From positions 1 through 64,000 of the forward strand of contig JAIQFH010000008.1 in the NCBI GenBank assembly GCA_020073385.1: a DNA stretch of 64,000 bases, in the 5' to 3' direction. This document shows positions 1 to 8,462 of the stretch, piece after piece. The DNA is from Terriglobia bacterium (GTDB lineage: Bacteria > Acidobacteriota > Terriglobia > Terriglobales > Acidobacteriaceae). Position numbers and translations under genes: made by a program. The stretch's first letter is position 1. Each line of letters opens with the position of its first letter. The notes below the pieces were generated by a model. The model ran no database searches and was not told where the DNA came from. It was given only the letters and a program-made list of their open reading frames with translations.

Positions 1-156
1 AGTCCAGCCACCAATCCATAGTGTCGATCGGCGCTCTTCAGCAGCAAGGCTCCGCCGTCGGAACTCCCCTCACGCTGATCGAACTGAGCCACCACAGGCT
101 TGCGAAAAATTCCCGGGAACAACAAACACTGTGTTGTGCTATCTTCAGACATTCAG

Positions 157-214
157 AAGCCTCTTTTGTTGCTCAAACATTGTCTAGACAACATGTTTGT
201 AACAGAGGAGGCTT
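157..214. promoter_or_regulatory. Nested palindromes upstream of the polysaccharide cluster
   Basis: The 324 bases before the first glycosyltransferase contain no convincing gene. They hold a nested symmetric structure. A perfect 12-bp palindrome TTGTCTAGACAA (180-191) is flanked by CAAACA (174-179) and TGTTTG (194-199). An outer pair, AAGCCTC (157-163) and GAGGCTT (208-214), encloses it. This could be an operator for a dimeric regulator or a hairpin in the leader of the downstream operon. No clear -35/-10 pair was found. Seen directly; function inferred. Confidence 0.5.
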
Positions 215-324
215 TTGTTGTCTTCAAATATATGAATTATCCGGGCTAAGTCAGGGTCTGCGAACACCGCTGAATTCTGGGATAGGCATGGGGATACATC
301 TCTCCCAAAAGGAAGAAGTTTTGG

Positions 325-1440
325 ATGCGAATCGGAATTGATGCGCATTGCGTTGGCCAGAGGAAGACTGGAAACGAGACCTATACTTATAATCTCGTGA
401 AACACCTAGGACTGCTTGAGCCCGACGATATCGATTACATCGTGTATCTCACCTCGAAGGCTGAAGACAATGGATGGTTTTTTTCCGGCGCACAGAGTCG
501 TACGAAATTGATTCGACCGGAGACTCCCTATCTTCGGATTCCGATTGGGCTTGCCGTGGAGAGCCGTGCAGAAAAATTGGATGTGTTTCACGCGCAGTAT
601 CTATTGCCGCACCATTTACGCTGCCGTACGGTGCTTACGGTCCATGATGTGATCTACGAGCGATTCCCAGAGTTCTTCACGAAGTGGGACTATTACCGTA
701 ACAAGATTGGGGTCCCTCGGTCCTGCCGGCGTGCGGACCATATCATCACGGTTTCGGAGTCGAGCAAGCGCGATTTGATCGAGATTTATGGTCTAGACGC
801 AAGGCGAATCACAGTGACCTACCCGGGACCGGACGACTGCTACCGTCCGCTCCATCAGGAGGAAGCAAAAGAACGCATCAGGAGAAGATACGGGGTCGAG
901 GGCGAGTTCATCCTGTATGTGGGCGCGATTCAGCCAAGAAAAAACGTTCCCCGATTACTCTCTGCGTTTGCTGAGCTTAAGCATAACCAGCAAATACCAC
1001 AGAAGCTGGTCATCGTAGGCCCTAAAGCATGGCTGGCCGCAGAAGCATTCCGCGCGATACAAAATCATCCAGCTAAGGGCGATATAGTTGTGACGGGCTA
1101 TGTGCCCCAGGAAGATTTGGCGTACTTTTACAACGCCGCTACAGTCTTTGTATATGTGTCAATCTGTGAGGGATTCGGACTTCCTGTTCTCGAAGCAATG
1201 GCGTGCGGAACGCCTACAATTACATCTCGTGGCTCTTCACTTGAGGAAGTTGCGGGCGGGGCTGCAGTTCTTGTTGATCCGCTAGATGTATCTGCGATCG
1301 CGTTTGCTATTGAAAATGTCCTATCGGATTCCAATCTAAGGGCAAGGCTTCGGGTACTCGGTGTGGCCCGGAGTAGCCACTTCAGTTGTCATGAAATGGC
1401 ACTACGTACGCAAGCGGTTTATCGCCAGCTCATGTCTTGA
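325..1440 (+). CDS. GT4-family glycosyltransferase
   Basis: A 371-residue GT-B glycosyltransferase, probably transferring a sugar from a nucleotide-sugar donor to a growing envelope polysaccharide on the cytoplasmic face. The N-terminal half has the usual GIDAH and HDVIYERFPEFF segments. The C-terminal donor-binding half shows YVGAIQPRKN near residue 192 and the E-x7-E motif region EGFGLPVLEAMACGTP near 283, both typical of GT4. The ATG at 325 follows AAGGAAG, a reasonable ribosome-binding site. It overlaps the next reading frame region only slightly, so the two glycosyltransferases are probably co-transcribed. The sugar and acceptor cannot be told from sequence. Confidence 0.9.
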   Translation: MRIGIDAHCVGQRKTGNETYTYNLVKHLGLLEPDDIDYIVYLTSKAEDNGWFFSGAQSRTKLIRPETPYLRIPIGLAVESRAEKLDVFHAQYLLPHHLRCRTVLTVHDVIYERFPEFFTKWDYYRNKIGVPRSCRRADHIITVSESSKRDLIEIYGLDARRITVTYPGPDDCYRPLHQEEAKERIRRRYGVEGEFILYVGAIQPRKNVPRLLSAFAELKHNQQIPQKLVIVGPKAWLAAEAFRAIQNHPAKGDIVVTGYVPQEDLAYFYNAATVFVYVSICEGFGLPVLEAMACGTPTITSRGSSLEEVAGGAAVLVDPLDVSAIAFAIENVLSDSNLRARLRVLGVARSSHFSCHEMALRTQAVYRQLMS

Positions 1441-1484
1441 GATGTGCGTGTCAGGGGCGCAAACTGCGGGGGCTTGATAGGTTT

Positions 1485-2627
1485 ATGCGGATCGCAATGA
1501 TCGGAATTAAAGCAATCCCGGCGCGATTTGGGGGATTCGAAACTGCCGTCGACGAGCTGTCCCGAGGTTTAGTAAAACGCACCCACTACGTGCGCGTTTA
1601 TAACCGTTCAGGCATGTCAACCTGGCAGGGGAGGGACTATGACGGAGTCGAGCTAGTCACTCTGCCAATTGTGCGCTCCAAAAACTTGAGCACGATTGTG
1701 CACGCTTTCCTAGCCACGCTGCATGTCCTTTTTCATCCTGTCGACGTGGTGCATTATTTCACGACAGGTGCAACGCTGTTTGCGCCAATACCGCGGCTTT
1801 TCGGAATGAAGGTGGTCTGTTCTGTGGATGGGACAGATTGGCAGCGAGGGAAATGGGGAAGATTCGCTCGATGGTACCTAAGACTTTCCGAGCGCCTAGC
1901 GGTTTTGTTTTGTCACGGGCTCGTGGCTGACTCGCATGACGTAATGCACTATTACCGCGAGGCGTATGGAGCTGAATCATCCTTCATCGCCTATGGGATG
2001 CGCGAGGCTAGATCCAAAGGGCGTGAATGGATGGAACATTTTGGTCTCCAAAGCAGAGAGTATGTGCTCTTTGTGGGCCGCCTCGTACCTGAAAACAACA
2101 TTCACCTTTTGATTCAGGCCTTTGAGAGTACGAGATCTGACAAAAAACTGGTCATTGTTGGGGACGACCCCTGGGAGAAAGAGTACGTGCGATTGCTTAA
2201 ATCCACTCAAGATCCTCGTATAATTTTCACCGGCGGCGTGTATGGTGACGGTTACGAGCAACTTCAGAGAAACGCCTACTTGTTTGTGCTGCCAGATGAG
2301 GTTGGTGGGACTCATCCCGCTCTGGTTGAAGCGATGGGGTTTGGGAATTGTGTCTTGGTGAACGACACACCATCAAACATGGAAGTCATTGGCGACGCTG
2401 GATTCAGCTACCGCGGGGCAGATGGGGCCGACGATCTTCGGGTACAACTGCAAATGCTGGTGGACAATCCGCAAGCCGTGCAGGCTTACCGGTCTAAGTC
2501 AGGTCAACGTGCGCTAACGCACTACCGCTGGGAGGATGTAGTTCTATCGCACGTGGTCTTCTACCAGACTGTCCTCAATGGAAAGTCGTTGGATGCTCTG
2601 AAGAACCTCGAATCCGAGCACTCCTAA
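1485..2627 (+). CDS. DUF1972/GT4-type glycosyltransferase (rhamnosyltransferase-like)
   Basis: A 380-residue glycosyltransferase starting MRIAMIGIKAIPARFGGFET. This N-terminus is characteristic of the DUF1972 group of GT4 enzymes, some of which are annotated as rhamnosyltransferases. The C-terminal half carries LFVGRLVPENNIHLL and a GGTHPALVEAMGFG donor-site segment. An in-frame ATG at 1437 would add 16 residues, but family members begin at the MRIAMIG position, so 1485 is preferred. The gene lies 44 bases after the first glycosyltransferase. Its likely role is the second or later sugar addition in the same polysaccharide repeat unit. Linkage and sugar are unknown. Confidence 0.87.
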   Translation: MRIAMIGIKAIPARFGGFETAVDELSRGLVKRTHYVRVYNRSGMSTWQGRDYDGVELVTLPIVRSKNLSTIVHAFLATLHVLFHPVDVVHYFTTGATLFAPIPRLFGMKVVCSVDGTDWQRGKWGRFARWYLRLSERLAVLFCHGLVADSHDVMHYYREAYGAESSFIAYGMREARSKGREWMEHFGLQSREYVLFVGRLVPENNIHLLIQAFESTRSDKKLVIVGDDPWEKEYVRLLKSTQDPRIIFTGGVYGDGYEQLQRNAYLFVLPDEVGGTHPALVEAMGFGNCVLVNDTPSNMEVIGDAGFSYRGADGADDLRVQLQMLVDNPQAVQAYRSKSGQRALTHYRWEDVVLSHVVFYQTVLNGKSLDALKNLESEHS

Positions 2628-2640
2628 CTACTGTGGAATC

Positions 2641-3333
2641 TTGTCGCAAAGGGGCGTGATGCCACCAATGTGTAAGCCGGTGCAAGCAGAAACGTCAGTC
2701 GTACAACATCGATCGCCGAACTGGGACGACCCATTCTTGGTGGGTTGCAAACGGGTTTTCGACGTGGCTGTTTCAGCATCTCTGTTGCTGATGCTCGCTC
2801 CCCTTTTCGTAGTTCTGGCGGCGCTGGTCAAGCTGACATCGCGTGGGACCGTCTTCTACCGTTGGCAAGTAGTTGGTCAAAGTGGCCTTCCGTTCACAGG
2901 ATATAAGTTCCGGTCCATGTATTCGAACGCGGATGAGCTAAAGGCGCAACTTGAATCCTCAAATGAAATGTCAGGACCTGTCTTCAAGCTAACGAATGAT
3001 CCCCGTGTCACTAGGGCAGGAGCATGGATGCGTCGTTATAGCCTGGATGAGCTTCCCCAGCTCTACAGCGTGCTCAAAGGCGACATGAGTCTGGTCGGTC
3101 CTAGGCCACCGCTTAAAAGTGAGTACGCCCATTTTAATGAATATCAGAAGCAAAAGCTTGCAGTGAAGCCGGGCATAAGCTGTCTCTGGCAGGTTAACGG
3201 CAGGAACGATGTAAAGAATTTCGACGAGTGGGTGAAACTCGACTTGGACTACATCCGAACTTGGACCCCGATGCTGGACATAAAGATCCTTGTGAAGACT
3301 GCAGGTGAGGTCTTGGTAGGGTCGGGCAAGTGA
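2641..3333 (+). CDS. Polyprenyl-phosphate sugar-1-phosphate transferase (small PGT)
   Basis: A 230-residue monotopic phosphoglycosyl transferase of the PglC/WcaJ catalytic-domain type. It would move a sugar-1-phosphate from a nucleotide sugar to undecaprenyl phosphate and so start repeat-unit synthesis. One membrane segment lies around residues 36-60. It is followed by the YKFRSMY segment, the SLDELPQL motif with the catalytic Asp-Glu dyad, GDMSLVGPRP, and VKPGISCLWQVNGR. The frame opens with TTG at 2641; an ATG at 2659 is a plausible alternative start. A truncated copy of its last ~50 codons occurs at 3883-4032, so the gene was once duplicated. Confidence 0.88.
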   Translation: MSQRGVMPPMCKPVQAETSVVQHRSPNWDDPFLVGCKRVFDVAVSASLLLMLAPLFVVLAALVKLTSRGTVFYRWQVVGQSGLPFTGYKFRSMYSNADELKAQLESSNEMSGPVFKLTNDPRVTRAGAWMRRYSLDELPQLYSVLKGDMSLVGPRPPLKSEYAHFNEYQKQKLAVKPGISCLWQVNGRNDVKNFDEWVKLDLDYIRTWTPMLDIKILVKTAGEVLVGSGK

Positions 3334-3375
3334 TTCTTCATATGACAGCCGGAAGTCCCATCCGAATTTGCAACG

Positions 3376-3892
3376 CACATCGATCCGAAAATCCATCCGC
3401 ACGGTCGGCCAAGCTATATTTCCTCGAACGTCGATTTCATTCAAGGATACGTCACTGACCGGGCGACGCTTCTTGCGGCCTTGCAAGGCGTAGACATCGT
3501 ATCCCACCAGGCTGCATATCAGGATTACATGCCGGACTTCTCCCGATTCGTGCATGTAAACGCAGCTGGAACTGCGTTGCTTTATGAGCTTTGTGGGGTG
3601 GGCGCTGAAGAACGAGCCGCTGATCATCTACGAAGATGGACTGCAGACCAGAGACTTCGTGCACGTCTATGACGTTGTCGACGCCAACATGCGTGTTTTG
3701 CAGGAGGACACAGATTTTCAGGCCTTCAACGTCGGAAGCGGTAGGCCGACCACAGTTTTGGAATATGCAAACCTGGTTCGTGCAAAACTTTCGTCGGATA
3801 TCGGACTCACAGTCTCGGGAGAATACCGTCGCGGTGATAATCGACACAGCGTTTCAGATATCGAGAAACTTCGCGTACTTGTTTATGGCTGG
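3376..3892 (+). pseudogene. Remnant of a second NAD-dependent epimerase gene
   Basis: Two pieces, in different frames, match the intact epimerase at 4088. Bases from ~3376 to 3591 encode the segment up to SRFVHVNAAGTALLYEL. Bases 3584-3892 encode NEPLIIYEDG through DNRHSVSDIEKLR. About 120 codons between them are missing, including the YxxxK active site, and so are the N-terminal NAD-binding GGAGFIGSH segment and the C-terminus. The gene cannot make an active enzyme. The remaining match to the downstream copy is close (the stretch AAYQDYMPDFSRF is identical), so the duplication is a recent paralogue pair or a product of recombination between related clusters. Confidence 0.85.
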
Positions 3893-4032
3893 TAAATGGT
3901 CGAAATAGAATCAATGATTTCGATGAATGGGTCAGGCTCGACCTGCAATACATACGTAACTGGTCCCTCACGCTGGTTCTCAAAACCCTTATGAAGACAG
4001 CTCGTGAAGTTCTTGCAGGATCCGGCCGGTAG
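3883..4032 (+). pseudogene. 3' remnant of a second sugar transferase gene
   Basis: Read from 3883 the sequence encodes LWLVNGRNRINDFDEWVR and continues to EVLAGSGR and a TAG at 4030. This aligns along its whole length with the last ~50 residues of the intact sugar transferase ending at 3333 (CLWQVNGRNDVKNFDEWVK ... EVLVGSGK). The rest of the gene is gone. It is fused directly to the end of the epimerase remnant, near the shared sequence TATGGCTGG. It has no start and no catalytic part, so it is not expected to be functional. Confidence 0.85.
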
Positions 4033-4087
4033 TTGCACAGCGCTTTGGGGGGAACAGAGCCTCCCACACCGAGGGAAGGTCAATTTC

Positions 4088-5200
4088 ATGACAAAAGTAC
4101 TGGTCACTGGAGGCGCGGGCTTTATTGGCTCGCATCTGGTAGACCGTTTCTTGCAGGAAGGCTTTGAGGTTCGCGTCCTGGATAGCCTTGACCCGAAGGT
4201 ACACCCATTTGGACGCCCAGCTTACGTACCGCCAACGGTTGAGTTTATCGAGGGCAGCGTTACCGATCGAGAGGTCTTGGCGCACGCCTTAAAAGGTGTG
4301 GACGTTGTATCCCATCAGGCTGCATACCAGGACTATATGCCTGATTTCTCACGGTTCCTGAATGTGAATGCAGTGGGAACGGCGCTGATTTACGAATTAA
4401 TTGTTCAGGAGCGTTTGCCCGTGAAGAAGGTGATCGTGGCTTCTTCTCAAGCCGTTTACGGAGAGGGGCAGTACGATTGCACGGCGCACGGCTTCCTGCT
4501 GCCAACGCCACGTTCTCAGTCGCAACTGACCGAACGCAGGTGGGAGGTCCTGTGTCCACGCTGCACACATCCTGCGCGGCCCAGATTGCTGCAAGAGGAA
4601 CATACGAATCCGTACAATCAGTACGCCGTTTCCAAGCTTGCGCAGGAGAAGACGGCGCTTGGGCTGGGATGGATCCATGGGATCCCGACGGTTGCCCTGC
4701 GCTACTCCGTTACCCAAGGACCTCGCCAATCGCTGTTCAATCACTACTCCGGGGTGTGTCGAATTTTCGTGAGCGGCGCTTTGGCCGGCAATCCCTTGAT
4801 CATTTATGAAGACGGGCAGCAGACGCGCGATTTCGTCCACATTGAGGACGTAGTGAACGCTAACATGCTGGTTCTGCAGCAGGACGCAGCTGATGCGCAA
4901 GCATTCAATGTTGGAAGCGGACGGGCAACCTCCGTGCTCGAGTATGCCCGACTCGTCCGCGAGAAGACCGGGACTGAAGTCGAATTTCGCATTCCGGCTG
5001 AGTACCGAACCGGCGACAACCGTCATAGCGTGTCATCCATCTCGAAGCTACAGGCATTGGGCTGGTGTCCGACGCACAGTCTTTCGGACATCCTCGATGA
5101 CTTTCTAATGTGGGTCGAACAAAGTGGGGGTATTCCGGAAAAGGTGCAGGATGCCTATTCCAATATGAAACAGGCCGGTGTCGTGCTAGCGGCCGGTTAA
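4088..5200 (+). CDS. NAD-dependent sugar epimerase/dehydratase (extended SDR)
   Basis: A 370-residue extended short-chain dehydrogenase acting on a nucleotide-activated sugar. The Rossmann motif GGAGFIGSH is at residues 7-15 and the catalytic YAVSK is near residue 180. An insertion with cysteines (YDCTAHG, then LCPRCTHPA) follows VYGEGQ. Such cysteine-containing inserts are known from dTDP-L-rhamnose 4-epimerase-type enzymes, so that subfamily is the best guess, not a proof. ATG 4088 (MTKVLVTGG) is the natural start; an earlier in-frame ATG at 4004 lies inside the sugar-transferase remnant. It sits in the polysaccharide cluster and probably supplies one of its nucleotide sugars. Confidence 0.85.
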   Translation: MTKVLVTGGAGFIGSHLVDRFLQEGFEVRVLDSLDPKVHPFGRPAYVPPTVEFIEGSVTDREVLAHALKGVDVVSHQAAYQDYMPDFSRFLNVNAVGTALIYELIVQERLPVKKVIVASSQAVYGEGQYDCTAHGFLLPTPRSQSQLTERRWEVLCPRCTHPARPRLLQEEHTNPYNQYAVSKLAQEKTALGLGWIHGIPTVALRYSVTQGPRQSLFNHYSGVCRIFVSGALAGNPLIIYEDGQQTRDFVHIEDVVNANMLVLQQDAADAQAFNVGSGRATSVLEYARLVREKTGTEVEFRIPAEYRTGDNRHSVSSISKLQALGWCPTHSLSDILDDFLMWVEQSGGIPEKVQDAYSNMKQAGVVLAAG

Positions 5201-5263
5201 AGATTATTGAAGGATCAGGTTTCCTTTTCCTAATTCCACGTCCCAGACGAGCTAAGCCTCAAT

Positions 5264-5935
5264 ATGAGCACAGTACCTAAACAGCGAGTCAGTGATGTCG
5301 ATTCTTGTCCTCCTTCGGCACCTCACGAACTCACGCGCTCGGAAAGTTATTTTTTAGGCGTAGAGTCCGTCCTTCGAGGGCTGCCGTTTGCCGTTATCGA
5401 TCGCGTTGTCGACGCACTGTGGCACGCTTACATTGAAGACCGAACTGTCTACGTATTTGGTAACGGTGGCAGCGCCGCGCTCGCCTCTCACTGTGCCTGT
5501 GATCTTGGTAAGGGCACAGTCGTGAACGGCAATCGCCGCTTCCGAGTGTTGGCGCTAACGGATAACGTGCCATTAATGACGGCATGGTCAAATGATGCTT
5601 CTTACGAAGACGTGTTTGCTGAGCAGTTATCGACCTTTGTCGACAAGGATGATATCGCTCTGGCAATCAGCGGAAGTGGCAACTCGCCGAATGTGCTTAA
5701 GGCCCTCAAAGTTGCTAAGGACGCCGGCGCTTTCACCATCGGGCTGACCGGCTTTCAAGGTGGCCGAATGAAACCCCTATGCGATCTCTGCGTGATCGTT
5801 CCGTCCGACAGCATGCAGATAATTGAAGATCTCCACGTTTGCGTGAACCATGCGATTTTTTCCGCTGTGCGGGTACGGATGCTCAACTCGGTCGTGAAAA
5901 CTTCTGCCCGCAAGAAGGTTGGGGTCTCGGCTTGA
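5264..5935 (+). CDS. gmhA: Phosphoheptose (sedoheptulose-7-phosphate) isomerase
   Basis: A 223-residue single-SIS-domain protein. It would convert sedoheptulose 7-phosphate to D-glycero-D-manno-heptose 7-phosphate in the cytoplasm, the first committed step of nucleotide-heptose synthesis. Visible SIS/GmhA motifs are VFGNGGSAALASHCACDLGKG near residue 65, AISGSGNSPNVLKAL near 137, and the C-terminal IIEDLHVCVNHAIF. Length is slightly above the usual ~195 because of an N-terminal extension. A GHMP kinase and a nucleotidyltransferase of the same pathway follow within 3 kb, which strongly supports the assignment. Confidence 0.9.
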   Translation: MSTVPKQRVSDVDSCPPSAPHELTRSESYFLGVESVLRGLPFAVIDRVVDALWHAYIEDRTVYVFGNGGSAALASHCACDLGKGTVVNGNRRFRVLALTDNVPLMTAWSNDASYEDVFAEQLSTFVDKDDIALAISGSGNSPNVLKALKVAKDAGAFTIGLTGFQGGRMKPLCDLCVIVPSDSMQIIEDLHVCVNHAIFSAVRVRMLNSVVKTSARKKVGVSA

Positions 5936-5949
5936 TCTGCAAGCTCTCG

Positions 5950-7389
5950 ATGACTGCCCGCAACCTGCGAAATAGTGTTCTGACCGCCGACCTCGCGTGG
6001 GGCATGCTCGCCATGCCTCTCGCCTACTTATTACGCTATGGCTGGGTCTGGCACGGGCCCAAGGATCGTTCGGCCCTCATCTTCATCCCACCCCTAATGG
6101 CAACTCTGTTGCTTTGGAGTTTGATGTCTTCTTGGGTTCGACTCGATGGGTTTCGGTCCGGCTGGCTCTTCTCCGCTGTCGTGTCTCAACTGCTCCTATC
6201 AGTTTTGGCCTTGATGTGCGCTCTCTTCACTCTCGCATACTTGCTGCGAGAATTTATTTCCCGACTCGCGCTTGGGTATTTTGGTCTATTACTCTTCTTG
6301 GGCTTTCTGGTGATCCGGGTAATTGCGAGATCAATCCTCGCTTCCCGACGAGCTCGAGGGCTCATCCGGAGAGTTGTGATCGTTGGAAACGGTCCTCTGG
6401 CTCGCGAGATGGTCACCAAAATCGAGTGCCATCCTGAGATGCTTCGCGAAGTTGTCGGTTTTCTTAGCCCTGGCGAGGACGCTTGCCCCAACCTTCCATC
6501 GGTGAGCCGCAAGGAAGCGATCACACTCCAAAGCTCCAATGTCGCTGAACTCCTTGAGTCCCGGGGAGTAGATGAGATCATTCTGACAGTTCCGACGCCC
6601 GGGCATCCTGAAATAATGGACCTTACGTCACGTTGTAATAGCCGAGGAATTGCGGTAAGCATGGTTCCTCAGCCCTACGAGCTTTATCTTACGAAACACG
6701 AACTGACAGACCTCGATGGTGTGCCATTATTGCAATTGCTACCAGTCACTTCAGCTAATACGGAACCATTCTGGAAACGCGCCTTCGACGTTTGCTTGAC
6801 CCTCGTTCTACTGCCTGTATGCCTGGTGCCGATGCTGACCGCAGCAGCGCTGCTCAAGTTGAGGAAAGGGCGGGCATTCTGCACTGAGCGTCGGCTTGGG
6901 AAAAATGGCGTGCAATTCGCCATATACCGTCTAAATTCACCCCGCACCGCGACCGTTCTGCCGCGTTATGAACGACTGCTTCAAAAGCTTAGCATTACGG
7001 AATTACCTCAATTGTTCAATGTCTTCCGAGGTGATATGAGCCTCGTCGGACCCAGGCCTGAGGGACTCGACCGAGCACGCCGCTACACCGAGTGGACTCG
7101 CCAACGGCTTAAAGTCAAACCGGGGATCACTGGTCTAGCACAGGTGTACGGCTTGCGGCATCAGCACTCCTCTGAAGATAAAACTCGCTACGACCTGCAA
7201 TACGTTCTTCACCGCTCACCTTTCCAGGATATCTCTCTATTACTCCAAACAGCATGGACACTCGTTCTGCGAATGTTCCGCAAGCAGGGTCCGGATGCTC
7301 CTTCGGAGGTTGCACCGGAGGGAACCGCGGACCTTACCTTTCAGGAGAGTTTAGTTCATGCTCATAGTTCGCAGTCCAGTGCGGATTAG
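5950..7389 (+). CDS. Membrane polyprenyl glycosylphosphotransferase (large PGT, WbaP/WcaJ-like)
   Basis: A 479-residue protein with about four N-terminal membrane segments, a Rossmann-like middle domain (VVIVGNGPLAREMV near residue 145) and a C-terminal phosphoglycosyl transferase domain with GDMSLVGPRPEG and VKPGITGLAQVYG. This is the architecture of initiating transferases such as WbaP and WcaJ. The motif normally reading S-L-D-E-L-P-Q here reads SITELPQ: the Asp that acts as nucleophile in PglC is Thr (codon 6997-6999). The enzyme may therefore be inactive or work differently. ATG 5950 follows the gmhA stop closely; an earlier in-frame start at 5839 would overlap gmhA by 97 bases. The 3' end overlaps the next gene by 32 bases. 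Confidence 0.85.
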   Translation: MTARNLRNSVLTADLAWGMLAMPLAYLLRYGWVWHGPKDRSALIFIPPLMATLLLWSLMSSWVRLDGFRSGWLFSAVVSQLLLSVLALMCALFTLAYLLREFISRLALGYFGLLLFLGFLVIRVIARSILASRRARGLIRRVVIVGNGPLAREMVTKIECHPEMLREVVGFLSPGEDACPNLPSVSRKEAITLQSSNVAELLESRGVDEIILTVPTPGHPEIMDLTSRCNSRGIAVSMVPQPYELYLTKHELTDLDGVPLLQLLPVTSANTEPFWKRAFDVCLTLVLLPVCLVPMLTAAALLKLRKGRAFCTERRLGKNGVQFAIYRLNSPRTATVLPRYERLLQKLSITELPQLFNVFRGDMSLVGPRPEGLDRARRYTEWTRQRLKVKPGITGLAQVYGLRHQHSSEDKTRYDLQYVLHRSPFQDISLLLQTAWTLVLRMFRKQGPDAPSEVAPEGTADLTFQESLVHAHSSQSSAD

Positions 7390-8437
7390 TTTTGGTGGTG
7401 GTGGTACTGACTTGCCAGCCTACTATGAACAGTTCGGTGGGTCAGTTCTAAGTGCAGCCATCAACAAGTATTTCTATACTGTCCTCACAACGCGCTCGGA
7501 CGCCCGCATTCAGGTGATTTCTTCTGACCTGCGGGTGTTCGAGACTTGGCATGACATCGCCAAAATGAACTTGCGTGGAAGTTCGCTGGAGATTCCGTTA
7601 GCGGTATTAAAGGAGATGAATTGTGACATAGCGGTTGATCTCTTCCTGGCATCGGAGATCCCGCCAGGCACAGGGCTTGGATCCTCTGCCAGTGTGTGCG
7701 TCAATATTCTGAAAACCTTGACCACTTACCTCCAGCAGACGATTTCAAAGCAAGACCTTGCCGAGCGTTCATTTTATATCGCGCGTCACATTTTACAGAA
7801 GCACGTGGGAAAGCAAGACGAATATGCGGCTGCGTTTGGAGGTTTGAACTTCATCTCATTTCATCCGGACGGCAGCACAGAAGTGGAACCTATCGATCTG
7901 AACCCATCTGTTCTGACGGAGCTCCAGCGGAACTTGATGCTCTTCTTTACCGGTTCGTCCCATCACTCCTGGACCATACTTCAGGAACAGGAATCATCCT
8001 CCCGTAGTCAAACGGGTACTGCCATTGATGCTTTGCACGAGGTGAAAGCGCTGGGCATTCGCATGCGTAGCGCTCTTCAGCAGGGAGATATAAGAGAACT
8101 AGGCACACTGCTTCATGAAGGATGGCAAGCAAAACGTCGAATCTCGACAAAAATCTCTACACCCCGTATCGATGAACTCTATAGCCTCGCCTTGCAGAAC
8201 GGTGCAGTGGGAGGCAAGATTACCGGAGCCGGCGGCGGGGGCTTCCTGCTTCTCTATTGCGAACCTGAATTTCAGGGTAATGTCCGCGAGGCGATGCGGC
8301 ACCAAGACGTTCACGAAATGAACTTCGCGTTTGATATGCAGGGCGCGCAGGCCATCGTGAACGATCCATTTGTGAGTCGCGATCAACGCGGCGGTTGCCG
8401 CTGGACTTTTGTTTCGACGCAAACGCCTGTCGCTTAG
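7358..8437 (+). CDS. hddA: D-glycero-D-manno-heptose 7-phosphate kinase-like GHMP kinase
   Basis: A 359-residue GHMP-family sugar kinase. The N-terminus RSPVRISFGGGGTDLPAYY is the signature of the HddA/fucose-kinase-like group. The ATP-binding loop PPGTGLGSSASV lies near residue 105, and the C-terminal GAGGGGFLLLY motif near 287. In the GDP-heptose pathway HddA phosphorylates D-glycero-alpha-D-manno-heptose 7-phosphate at C1. The upstream gmhA and the downstream nucleotidyltransferase fit this route. Its start overlaps the preceding membrane transferase by 32 bases, implying translational coupling. A related sugar-1-kinase role cannot be excluded. Confidence 0.87.
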   Translation: MLIVRSPVRISFGGGGTDLPAYYEQFGGSVLSAAINKYFYTVLTTRSDARIQVISSDLRVFETWHDIAKMNLRGSSLEIPLAVLKEMNCDIAVDLFLASEIPPGTGLGSSASVCVNILKTLTTYLQQTISKQDLAERSFYIARHILQKHVGKQDEYAAAFGGLNFISFHPDGSTEVEPIDLNPSVLTELQRNLMLFFTGSSHHSWTILQEQESSSRSQTGTAIDALHEVKALGIRMRSALQQGDIRELGTLLHEGWQAKRRISTKISTPRIDELYSLALQNGAVGGKITGAGGGGFLLLYCEPEFQGNVREAMRHQDVHEMNFAFDMQGAQAIVNDPFVSRDQRGGCRWTFVSTQTPVA

Positions 8438-8462
8438 GCTCAGCCGACATTTAGACTTTTCC

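Noticed and set aside
21-341. Open frame of 106 codons before the first glycosyltransferase
   Set aside because: It runs through the palindromic region, overlaps the start of a clear gene, has no ribosome-binding site and no protein-like pattern.
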